Source: Clostridia bacterium
GTDB lineage: Bacteria; Bacillota_A; Clostridia; Oscillospirales; Acutalibacteraceae
DNA: 6,311 nucleotides
NCBI GenBank assembly: GCA_017441045.1
Contig: JAFSAK010000007.1
Coordinates: 1-6,311 of the forward strand
Direction of reading: 5' to 3'
The translations under genes were made by a program, and so were the position numbers. Position 1 is the stretch's first letter. Every line of letters begins with the position of its first letter. The notes under the pieces were generated by a model. It saw only the letters and a list, made by a program, of their open reading frames with translations. It made no database searches and was not told where the DNA came from. This document shows positions 1 through 6,107 of this stretch, one piece after another.

Positions 1-1221
1 ACCCGCCGCTCAAGTTATATGTTTGAATATGCCATTGCGGCAGGTCTTTCGGCTTCGGGAGCAGATGTTTATATGCTCCACGTTACCACCACCCCCAGCG
101 TTTCCTACGTAGCCCGTCAGGATAACTTTGACTGCGGTATTATGATTTCCGCATCCCATAACCCTTTCTTTGATAACGGCATTAAACTCATTAATACCTA
201 CGGCGAAAAGATGGATGACTATACTCTGTCTCTCGTTGAAAAATATATGGATGGTGAAGTTTCTGAATTTGGTTTTGAAGATGATCTGCCCTATGCCGTT
301 AAGGAAAATGTAGGTAAGATTATTGACTATTCCGCTGGTAGAAACCGCTATGTCGGCTATCTTATTTCGGTTGCCGCCAATTCATATAAGAATTTGAATA
401 TCGCCCTTGACTGCGCCAACGGCTCGGCCTGGATGATAGCAAAATCCGTATTTGATGCTTTGGGCGCTAAAACTCACATTATAAACGCCCAGCCCGACGG
501 TATAAATATTAACGCCAATGCGGGTTCTACCCATATCGGTAACCTTCGCAAATTCGTTAAGGATAACCATTTTGATGTTGGCTTCGCCTTTGACGGAGAT
601 GCCGACCGTTGCATAGCCGTTGATGAAAACGGTGATATCGTAAACGGTGATCACGCAGTTTATATCCTTGCAGAGATGCTCAGAAGAAAAGGTCTTTTAA
701 AGGGCGATACGGTAGTTGCTACCGTTATGTCTAACCTCGGTTTCTTCCGCGCTTGCGATAAAGCGGGTATTAAATATATCCAGACAACCGTTGGCGATAA
801 ATATGTTCACGAAGCGATGACCAAAAACGATTGCAGCGTTGGCGGCGAGCAGAGCGGCCATACAATTATCAGAAAATACGCTTCCACGGGTGACGGAATT
901 TTAACCGCAATTATGCTTACAGAGTGTATGGTAGAAACCAAGTCCACCTTAAGCGCTCTGGCCGCCCCCGTTCAGATGTATCCGCAGACCGTTAAAAATA
1001 TCGCGGTTAAGGATAAATCCGCCGTTATGGGTGACCAAGCGGTGCTTGATGCGGCAAAGAAAATCGGAGAAGAACTTGGCAATACAGGTAGAATTCTTCT
1101 TCGCGAAAGCGGTACGGAGCCCGTTGTTCGTGTTATGGTTGAATGCGAAAGTCAGAAATCCTGCGAACTCTATACCGAAAAAATGGCAAAACTTATAGAA
1201 GAACTTGGTTATACCAAATAA
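1..1221 (+). CDS. glmM: Phosphoglucosamine mutase, 5'-truncated by the window edge
   Basis: This cytoplasmic enzyme converts glucosamine-6-phosphate to glucosamine-1-phosphate, the step before UDP-GlcNAc and peptidoglycan synthesis. The frame is open from base 1 and reads TRRSSY before the first ATG at 19. That matches the DTRxSxYM segment about 50 residues into GlmM, so the ATG at 19 is internal and roughly 50 N-terminal residues are missing. Counting from that Met, the phosphoserine loop ISASHNP is at residues 43-49 (catalytic Ser46), the Mg-binding loop DGDADR at 192-197, the sugar-specificity loop GEQSGH at 276-281, and the phosphate-binding loop RESGTEP at 362-368. All four domains of the alpha-D-phosphohexomutase fold are therefore represented. 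The GEQSGH loop and ISASHNPFFDNG wording favour GlmM over phosphomannomutase or phosphoglucomutase, which remain the alternatives. No hairpin terminator follows, so some transcription may continue into the next gene. Confidence 0.93.
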   Translation, partial: TRRSSYMFEYAIAAGLSASGADVYMLHVTTTPSVSYVARQDNFDCGIMISASHNPFFDNGIKLINTYGEKMDDYTLSLVEKYMDGEVSEFGFEDDLPYAVKENVGKIIDYSAGRNRYVGYLISVAANSYKNLNIALDCANGSAWMIAKSVFDALGAKTHIINAQPDGININANAGSTHIGNLRKFVKDNHFDVGFAFDGDADRCIAVDENGDIVNGDHAVYILAEMLRRKGLLKGDTVVATVMSNLGFFRACDKAGIKYIQTTVGDKYVHEAMTKNDCSVGGEQSGHTIIRKYASTGDGILTAIMLTECMVETKSTLSALAAPVQMYPQTVKNIAVKDKSAVMGDQAVLDAAKKIGEELGNTGRILLRESGTEPVVRVMVECESQKSCELYTEKMAKLIEELGYTK

Positions 1222-1228
1222 TTTTTTC

Positions 1229-1257
1229 TTGTAATATAAGCGTTTTTATTATAGAAT
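1229..1257 (+). promoter_or_regulatory. Candidate sigma-A promoter for the phosphoribosyltransferase-like gene
   Basis: TTGTAA (1229-1234) and TAGAAT (1252-1257) are separated by 17 bases and match the -35 and -10 consensus at 4 of 6 and 5 of 6 positions. The predicted transcript start, near 1264, lies about 35 bases before the start codon. The region is AT-rich, so a chance match is possible. Confidence 0.42.
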
Positions 1258-1266
1258 ATAGGTAAC

Positions 1267-1278
1267 GGGGTTAACCCC
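1267..1278. repeat. 12-bp perfect palindrome GGGGTTAACCCC in the leader
   Basis: A perfect inverted repeat lies between glmM and the next gene, about 10 bases downstream of the candidate -10 box and 5 bases before the ribosome site. It could be an operator or a small 5' hairpin. It is not a terminator, because no T-tract follows on the + strand. Confidence 0.5.
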
Positions 1279-1298
1279 TATTTAAAAGGAGGAATACT

Positions 1299-1940
1299 AT
1301 GCCAACCATCAATTCGTTCAAAATCGAAACCAAACGCAATAATCTTCATCTTCGCGTAGCTAAGGGACATTTTGCTACAAGCAACTGCCACTCTAACTAC
1401 TATATAGATGTTGCGGCACAGAAATCCCGCCTTTCAGAAGCCAAAGCAATAGCCGAGGAAATCAGTTCGTATTATTATAGCGATACAATTGTTGATACCA
1501 TCCTTTGTCTTGACGGTATGGAAGTTATAGGCACCTGCCTTGCCGACCGTCTTACCAAAGGCGATTATATCAATATGAACGCCCATCAGACCATTTATGT
1601 GGTTACTCCCGAATCGGTAAACTCAAGCCAATTGCTTTTCAGAGATAATATTGTTCCTATGATAGCGGGAAAGCATGTGCTTATTCTTGCCGCCTCGGTT
1701 TCAACGGGCAGAACAGTTGAAGCCGCCATTGAGGCCGTTAGATATTACGGCGGTATGGTAGTAGGCGTTGCCGCTATATTTGCAACGGTTGAAAATTGCG
1801 GCGGTCTTCCCGTTCACTCTGCCTTCAACCCCCACGACCTTGAGGGTTACGGCACCTGGAGCGCCCACGAGTGCCCAATGTGCAAAAAGGGCGAGAAAAT
1901 CGACGCCCTCATAAACTGTCACGGCTTCTCAAAGTTATAA
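1299..1940 (+). CDS. Orotate phosphoribosyltransferase-like protein lacking the canonical PRPP signature
   Basis: The 213-residue protein has the length and order of a type I phosphoribosyltransferase of the PyrE kind. The N-terminal GHFATSNCHSNYYIDV (residues 23-38) resembles the orotate-binding hood segment, a Rossmann-like core follows, and a C-terminal CPMCKKG (192-198) resembles the CxxC tail of many clostridial and archaeal PyrE proteins. However, the site of the PRPP loop reads LILAASVSTGRT (128-139), with Ala131-Ala132 where active enzymes have Glu-Asp. The preceding segment VTPESVNSSQLLF (102-114) has no RKxxKxHG catalytic loop. It may therefore be a ligand-binding or regulatory protein or an enzyme with changed chemistry; calling it pyrE would be unsafe. 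The start is fixed by AAAAGGAGG at 1284-1292, six bases before ATG. It has a candidate promoter of its own and ends at a strong terminator, so it is probably monocistronic or a tail of glmM transcription. From memory, close relatives with ASVSSG/ASVSTG loops occur in other Clostridia. Confidence 0.82.
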   Translation: MPTINSFKIETKRNNLHLRVAKGHFATSNCHSNYYIDVAAQKSRLSEAKAIAEEISSYYYSDTIVDTILCLDGMEVIGTCLADRLTKGDYINMNAHQTIYVVTPESVNSSQLLFRDNIVPMIAGKHVLILAASVSTGRTVEAAIEAVRYYGGMVVGVAAIFATVENCGGLPVHSAFNPHDLEGYGTWSAHECPMCKKGEKIDALINCHGFSKL

Positions 1941-1988
1941 AAAAGCAGTGCCCGAGGTTAAACCTCGGGCATTTTGCTTTCGTTTTTT
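1941..1988. terminator. Bidirectional rho-independent terminator between convergent genes
   Basis: TGCCCGAGG and CCTCGGGCA form a perfect 9-bp GC-rich stem (1949-1971) around the loop TTAAA, and AAAGCA/TGCTTT can extend the base. On the + strand it is followed by TTTT and then TTTTTT (1983-1988). On the - strand the complement of the A-run at 1939-1944 gives a T-tract after the hairpin. It starts directly after the phosphoribosyltransferase-like stop and two bases separate it from the glycosidase stop, so it can end both transcripts. Confidence 0.9.
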
Positions 1989-1989
1989 A

Positions 1990-3987
1990 TTATAAAAAAT
2001 ATTTACCATCTAAAAGCGCGGGTGAAGCCGACCAAGCGTGACAGTCGGAACGAGGAATCGCCGTTAAATGCTCGGGCACAGTAGAAAAACCATCTTCCAC
2101 AAACTTATCCCATATTTTAAGTTCTCGCTTGATTATTTCGGGCGCATCAAATTTATCCGCAACCTCAAAAAGATAATGTTTAAAGTATAGATTGGTATGA
2201 TTATTAAATTCATTCTTTATAAGGGCATTTTTCAGATAAATAATTTTTTCTTTATCCAAATTGTCGCACATAAGCGCTAAAATTTGAGCGTGCTCCGAAG
2301 TGCAGATATGCAGATAATCATCAGAAAATAATTTCTTTTCATCATCCCAGTATAATTTTTCCACCGTTTTCATAATGCTATCTGCCATTCTTTTATATCT
2401 CGATGAAAGTTCGGGCTCATTAAGCTTATCTTCAAGCTCGCTCGCCATAAGCAATGTGTTGCAGAGAATAAGATTAAATACACTGTTTGTGCCCGTCCCC
2501 TTTTCATCGGGGCTATGCAAAATCCAAGTGCGCTCGGCATTTGGAATGGCATCGATAAAATTCCATCCTGACGGCACCTTTACGGGCTTGTCATCCTTAA
2601 AGTCCATTAAAAATGAATTGAGAGTTTTCCGCATTATATTAGCCATCTGCTTTAAGAATGATATATCCTCGGACTTCTTAATATAATCATAAAGCATTCC
2701 CACCCATAAAAGCGAAAACGCGGGCATAACGCGACAATTTTCCGCAGGATATCCACCCATAGGAAATCCCGGATGCAAATCGGCAGAGGCGCCGAACAAA
2801 TACACCGCTTTTTTAATTAAGGCAAGGTCATTTGAATATTTCATAAATATCCTTGCCGCTACTCTTGTATCGGCAATATATGCAACCTGCTCATAAACGG
2901 GGCAATCCATAAAGGTTTCGTGGCAACACATTTGAAGGGTGCGAAGGCAGATTTTAAGTATATCTTTATGCCTTTTATTTACCCCTTCATATTGAGGCTC
3001 GAAGGGATATCGCGTTTCATTAAGGATAAGGGAAAACTCCATATCCTCATCCGCTACTGCCTCAACCTTTATAAATCTTCCCGCTTTCCACCAAAGCGCC
3101 TCGCAACCTTCACAAGCGCCGTCAATATGGAATATATCAAAATTGCCTTTGAATTCCTTGCCTTCTACTTTATCCCTTTGTCCTTTTACTCCCGCCCCCT
3201 TTTCGAAGAGGGACTCGGCAGTATATATCTTGACGTCACCTTTGCCGCCGATAACCTTCAAGGCGGGATAAAAACAATAATAATCCTTCAAATCCATTAT
3301 TTTTTCGAAGGCTTGACCCTTTGGTACTTTAAAAGAAAATTCCGAGAGTTTCCTATAAATCTGCGGTGGTAACTCGGCGGGCTTTAACCCCCTTGTACCC
3401 GTATTATAGATATGACTTCCGCCCATAACCCCCGTTTTTTCAACGAATGGCTCGCGCCAAGAGGCTTCAGAACATTTGAGATTATGTTCCTCGTTAGGTC
3501 CCGCGCCAAGCTCATAATACTGATTTGGAATGAAACGAATATTATCAAGAAGTTGATATTTCCAAGGAGCCGTACCCGTATTAAGTATATCGGTCTGTTC
3601 ACCTGCCAATATAAAGGAAAGTCCCAATGATATCTGCGCCCAAGGTTGCGGCATATCGCCATAATGCCAAACAAGTACTTCCAAAGAGTTTTTACCCTTT
3701 TTAAAATCAAGGTCGTAGCTTTCGAAATACCAATTATCAACATTACCCCGCTCATTGCCTGCGCCCTCATAAGCGCCATTCAAATAAAGCTTATATCTTT
3801 GGTCTGCGGCTATATGTACGCGGAGGGTCGTATCCTTCTCGAATTGGGGCTCCAATTTAAAAAGAACGATTCTTTGGGTCCTTATATCTTCATTTATGGT
3901 TATCCATTTTGATGGCCATATATCCTTGTAATCCCAAGGATTTACTTTTCTTTCACCAAACGGATTTCCCTTGATATTTATCTGCAT
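1990..3987 (-). CDS. GH78-like alpha-L-rhamnosidase family glycoside hydrolase, cytoplasmic
   Basis: This 665-residue protein has an N-terminal beta-sandwich-like part (about 30-120, with ADQRYKLYLNG at 61-71), a further beta region to about 335, and an (alpha/alpha)6 barrel from about 340 to the end. The family signature is at DCPVYEQVAYIAD (361-373). Asp361, Glu366 and Asp373 have exactly the spacing of Asp567, Glu572 and Asp579 in Bacillus RhaB (DCPxxE...D). Glu639 in VPEHL, followed by SDCHAWSASP (647-656), fits the fourth catalytic acid region and the late barrel motif. The usual Arg-Glu-Glu and GWxGD wording is absent, so substrate and activity are uncertain; rhamnoside or another alpha-linked deoxy sugar is a guess. 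There is no signal peptide, so it would act on imported oligosaccharides or glycosides. The start has GGAG at 3996-3999, eight bases before ATG. The gene stands alone, divergent from the membrane-protein operon, with no transporter or sugar-catabolism gene in view. Confidence 0.82.
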   Translation of the reverse strand: MQINIKGNPFGERKVNPWDYKDIWPSKWITINEDIRTQRIVLFKLEPQFEKDTTLRVHIAADQRYKLYLNGAYEGAGNERGNVDNWYFESYDLDFKKGKNSLEVLVWHYGDMPQPWAQISLGLSFILAGEQTDILNTGTAPWKYQLLDNIRFIPNQYYELGAGPNEEHNLKCSEASWREPFVEKTGVMGGSHIYNTGTRGLKPAELPPQIYRKLSEFSFKVPKGQAFEKIMDLKDYYCFYPALKVIGGKGDVKIYTAESLFEKGAGVKGQRDKVEGKEFKGNFDIFHIDGACEGCEALWWKAGRFIKVEAVADEDMEFSLILNETRYPFEPQYEGVNKRHKDILKICLRTLQMCCHETFMDCPVYEQVAYIADTRVAARIFMKYSNDLALIKKAVYLFGASADLHPGFPMGGYPAENCRVMPAFSLLWVGMLYDYIKKSEDISFLKQMANIMRKTLNSFLMDFKDDKPVKVPSGWNFIDAIPNAERTWILHSPDEKGTGTNSVFNLILCNTLLMASELEDKLNEPELSSRYKRMADSIMKTVEKLYWDDEKKLFSDDYLHICTSEHAQILALMCDNLDKEKIIYLKNALIKNEFNNHTNLYFKHYLFEVADKFDAPEIIKRELKIWDKFVEDGFSTVPEHLTAIPRSDCHAWSASPALLDGKYFL

Positions 3988-4017
3988 AATATCAACTCCA
4001 AAATTTTGTTCTCCTTG

Positions 4018-4046
4018 ATTTTATCATAAGAATTTTCGCATTACAA
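4018..4046 (-). promoter_or_regulatory. Extended -10 promoter of the glycosidase gene
   Basis: Read on the - strand, TTGTAA (4046-4041) and TAAAAT (4023-4018) are 17 bases apart, and TGA precedes the -10 box as a TGn extension. The predicted start near 4011 would give a leader of about 24 bases containing the GGAG site. Confidence 0.55.
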
Positions 4047-4051
4047 TGTAA
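4041..4051. promoter_or_regulatory. Palindrome TTACA-A-TGTAA over the glycosidase -35 box, possible operator
   Basis: This is a perfect 5-bp inverted repeat around a single central base. It covers the - strand -35 hexamer and lies about 18 bases from the -35 of the opposite promoter. GCATT also occurs as a direct repeat at 4039-4043 and 4056-4060. The position suits a repressor site acting on the glycosidase gene, but the AT-rich sequence makes chance symmetry likely. No regulator gene is present in the window. Confidence 0.25.
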
Positions 4052-4068
4052 AAAAGCATTGAAAAATA

Positions 4069-4097
4069 GTGACTTTTTTGTCGAATTATGGTATACT
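4069..4097 (+). promoter_or_regulatory. Extended -10 promoter of the membrane-protein/phosphatase operon
   Basis: GTGACT (4069-4074) and TATACT (4092-4097) lie 17 bases apart, and TGG immediately before the -10 provides a TGn extension. The -10 matches 5 of 6 consensus positions and the -35 matches 4 of 6. Transcription would begin near 4104, about 20 bases before the start codon. Confidence 0.58.
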
Positions 4098-4125
4098 TGT
4101 TTCAATATGTTAAGGGGGACGAGTT

Positions 4126-4881
4126 ATGTTTTTCTCTACCAAAGAAACCATACCCGAGGGTATTGGTTTCTCCACCTTCGGCGCTACTCATCTTTTATGG
4201 CTTTTAGGATTTGCGTTTGCTATTGCCGCCGCCATCATAATTTATAGAAAATTAGATGCTAAATCAAGGAATATAATGCGGATTATTTTAGGCGCTGGCG
4301 TATTTTTCTTAGAAATGCTTAAAAATGTTGTGGCCATCTGCATCAATGATTTCGGCGCAGGAAATCTCCCGTTTCACCTATGCGGCATCAGTGTTTTGCT
4401 TATAACTTTTGATATCATTAAGCCCACCAAAATAGCCCGTTATTTCCTCTATTATCTGGGAATCCCCGGAGCGCTTTTAGCGCTTTTATTCCCTAACTGG
4501 ACGGTGCTTCCCTGTCTTAATTTCTCCCATATTCATAGTTTTGTAATACATATAATGCTCGTAATCTACCCCGTGATTTTGGTGACGGGCGGCGAGTTCT
4601 TGCCCGATATTAAGGCAATGTTTAAATGCATACTATTGCTTATTTGTATGGCAATTCCAATTTATTTTATAAATCTGCTTTGCGATACGAATTTTATGTT
4701 TTTGATGGAGCCCGAAACGGGAAATCCTTTGGGACTTTTCGAAAAATTCTTAGGCAGTCACCTTTGGGGCTTCCCCATTCTTCTTCCCATAGTAATGTTT
4801 ATTATGTATATCCCCATTATTGTCGCTCGAAAATATCAAAAGGGCAAAAAGGAAGAAATTAAAGAAAAAATCACTGTTTAA
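4126..4881 (+). CDS. YwaF/TIGR02206-type integral membrane protein (TMEM164-like)
   Basis: This 251-residue protein has about seven hydrophobic segments, near residues 19-40, 51-73, 83-99, 104-122, 134-153, 165-186 and 213-234, and a lysine/glutamate-rich C-terminal tail suited to the cytoplasm. Family marks include the early FGATHLLWLL (18-27), LPFHLC (81-86), GIPGALLALLFPNW (112-125), a histidine cluster HIHSFVIH (135-142), DTNFMFL (187-193) and HLWGFPILLP (212-221). These fit the YwaF family of Firmicutes, whose biochemical role is not settled. Human TMEM164, placed in the same family, is reported as an ether-lipid acyltransferase that depends on a conserved Cys, so Cys86 and the His cluster are candidate active-site residues by analogy only. 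The ribosome site AAGGGGG (4112-4118) lies seven bases before ATG. It is the first gene of an apparent operon, 15 bases ahead of the phosphatase gene. Confidence 0.8.
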   Translation: MFFSTKETIPEGIGFSTFGATHLLWLLGFAFAIAAAIIIYRKLDAKSRNIMRIILGAGVFFLEMLKNVVAICINDFGAGNLPFHLCGISVLLITFDIIKPTKIARYFLYYLGIPGALLALLFPNWTVLPCLNFSHIHSFVIHIMLVIYPVILVTGGEFLPDIKAMFKCILLLICMAIPIYFINLLCDTNFMFLMEPETGNPLGLFEKFLGSHLWGFPILLPIVMFIMYIPIIVARKYQKGKKEEIKEKITV

Positions 4882-4896
4882 AGGAAAAGGAAACTT

Positions 4897-6105
4897 ATGA
4901 AAAAACTTTTATCTCTTTTACTATCGTTATTACTTATTTTAACATTATTTGCGGGTTGCGGTAAAAATACTCCCGAAACCCCCGAAACCCCAACGGCTCC
5001 TCAGACCGAAACAGTAGAAAAAGCCGATGGCTACATAGAGTTTACCAAAGCCGATTTAGATAAGGCCAACGCCCAGACCTATACAAAGCCCAAGAACGTT
5101 ATCGTTATGATAAGCGACGGTATGGGAATAAACGATATTGCCCTCGCCAATAAGTTCAGTGACTTTTTATTCGATTTTGGCCTTACATTTGAAAACCTTA
5201 AAAATAAGGGCGATATGGGCACCGATTCCCTTTCGGGACTTACAGATTCCGCCGCTTCCGCAACGGCTATGGCTACGGGTCAAAAAACCGAAAACGGTTT
5301 TATCGGTATGAAACCCGATGGAACAAATCTTAAAAACGCCCCCGAACTCGCCCGAGAAAAAGGCAAAAAAGTAGGTATTGTAACCGATGATAATATTTAC
5401 GGCGCTACTCCTTCAGGATTTACGGTGCACTGCGCTTCCCGTGACAATACCGAAGAAATTGTTCGCTTATTTATAGAATTTACCCCCGATGTTTTAATCG
5501 GTGACGGTTATTTAAAATACCAAAGCAGCGTTCAGAAGTTTAAGCGCATTGGCAATGTAAAGGAAGAAACCCTTGCTAAAATCAATGTGGCGGCAAATGA
5601 AAAAGAATGGGAAAGCAAGGCAAAAGAGGATCCAAATCGCGAAAAGGCATTTTTCGGATTTTTGGAAGCCGACCTTCGCACCAATAGTTATTCTTTGGCA
5701 CATGCAACGCAGGTTGCCCTTGAACGCCTTCAAAATGAAAAGGGATTTTTCCTTATGGTTGAGGGAGCCGCTTGCGATAAAGCAGGACATAATAAAAATG
5801 CCGCCCAGAAGCCCGTTGGCGTTACCAATTTTGATAAGGCGGTTGCCGTTGCAGTTAAATACTGCACTGAAAACCCCGATACCCTTCTTATCATCACCTC
5901 TGACCACGAAACAGGCGGTGTAACCCTGCCGCAAGGCGAATATACTCTAAGCAAGGATATCTTTACAACCGATTATCATACAAATGCAAATGTAGGCGTT
6001 TTTGCCCTCGGATACGGCGCCGAATATTTTAACGGTAAAACCATTGATAATGCCGACCTTGGCAAGTTTATCCACGCCGCAATCAAAGGTGAAGAATATA
6101 AATAA
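4897..6105 (+). CDS. Alkaline phosphatase, lipid-anchored (PhoA superfamily)
   Basis: This metal-dependent phosphomonoesterase of 402 residues probably acts on the outer face of the membrane. Lys2-Lys3, a leucine-rich stretch (4-18) and FAGC (Cys21) form a lipoprotein signal, with Phe at -3 slightly atypical; a Thr/Pro/Glu linker follows. E. coli PhoA counterparts are clear: Asp74 in MISDGMG (Asp51), nucleophile Ser118 in TDSAASATAMATG (Ser102), Thr171 in GATPSGF (Thr155), Glu289, Asp294 and His298 in VEGAACDKAGH (Glu322, Asp327, His331), Asp336-His337 in TSDHETGG (Asp369-His370), and His361 in YHTNANVGVFALG (His412). The full two-zinc set is present, but Asp153 is replaced by Gly169, and the spacing between motifs is compact, so large insertions are missing. 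Four cysteines are present (21, 179, 293, 323). The ribosome site is AAAAGG (4885-4890), six bases before ATG. It is co-transcribed with the YwaF-like gene. No Pho box was recognised. Confidence 0.93.
   Translation: MKKLLSLLLSLLLILTLFAGCGKNTPETPETPTAPQTETVEKADGYIEFTKADLDKANAQTYTKPKNVIVMISDGMGINDIALANKFSDFLFDFGLTFENLKNKGDMGTDSLSGLTDSAASATAMATGQKTENGFIGMKPDGTNLKNAPELAREKGKKVGIVTDDNIYGATPSGFTVHCASRDNTEEIVRLFIEFTPDVLIGDGYLKYQSSVQKFKRIGNVKEETLAKINVAANEKEWESKAKEDPNREKAFFGFLEADLRTNSYSLAHATQVALERLQNEKGFFLMVEGAACDKAGHNKNAAQKPVGVTNFDKAVAVAVKYCTENPDTLLIITSDHETGGVTLPQGEYTLSKDIFTTDYHTNANVGVFALGYGAEYFNGKTIDNADLGKFIHAAIKGEEYK
4969..4989 (+). repeat. Short in-frame tandem repeat coding Thr-Pro-Glu
   Basis: A 9-base unit ACYCCCGAA occurs twice, followed by a partial third copy, and encodes TPETPET-P in the linker just after the lipidated cysteine of the phosphatase. 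Such linkers commonly vary in length between strains and act as spacers from the membrane. Confidence 0.6.
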
Positions 6106-6107
6106 AA

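Noticed and set aside
19..21. ATG at 19 as the true glmM start
   Set aside because: The codons before it (TRRSSY) match the conserved GlmM segment, and a start here would remove about 50 residues of domain 1.
1267..1278. GGGGTTAACCCC as a terminator for glmM
   Set aside because: The stem is at most four or five pairs with a minimal loop, and no T-tract follows on the + strand.
1299..1940. Calling the phosphoribosyltransferase-like gene pyrE
   Set aside because: The PRPP acidic pair and the catalytic loop residues are absent, so orotate phosphoribosyltransferase activity is not supported.
1949..1971. Terminator hairpin as a REP element related to the transposase palindrome
   Set aside because: The sequence (TGCCCGAGG arm) is unrelated to GGCGGGGGC, and its T-tracts and position between convergent genes explain it fully.
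2920..3372. 150-codon open frame on the + strand within the glycosidase gene
   Set aside because: It is antisense to a well-supported gene with clear family motifs. The product has no recognisable motif and I see no good ribosome site.
4882..4896. Separate promoter for the phosphatase gene in the 15-base gap
   Set aside because: The gap holds only a ribosome site, and no -35/-10 pair is convincing in the end of the upstream gene; co-transcription is simpler.
5512..5934. 140-codon - strand and 116-codon + strand open frames inside the phosphatase gene
   Set aside because: They overlap the region coding the conserved VEGAACDKAGH motif and show no family features; they are shadows of the real gene.
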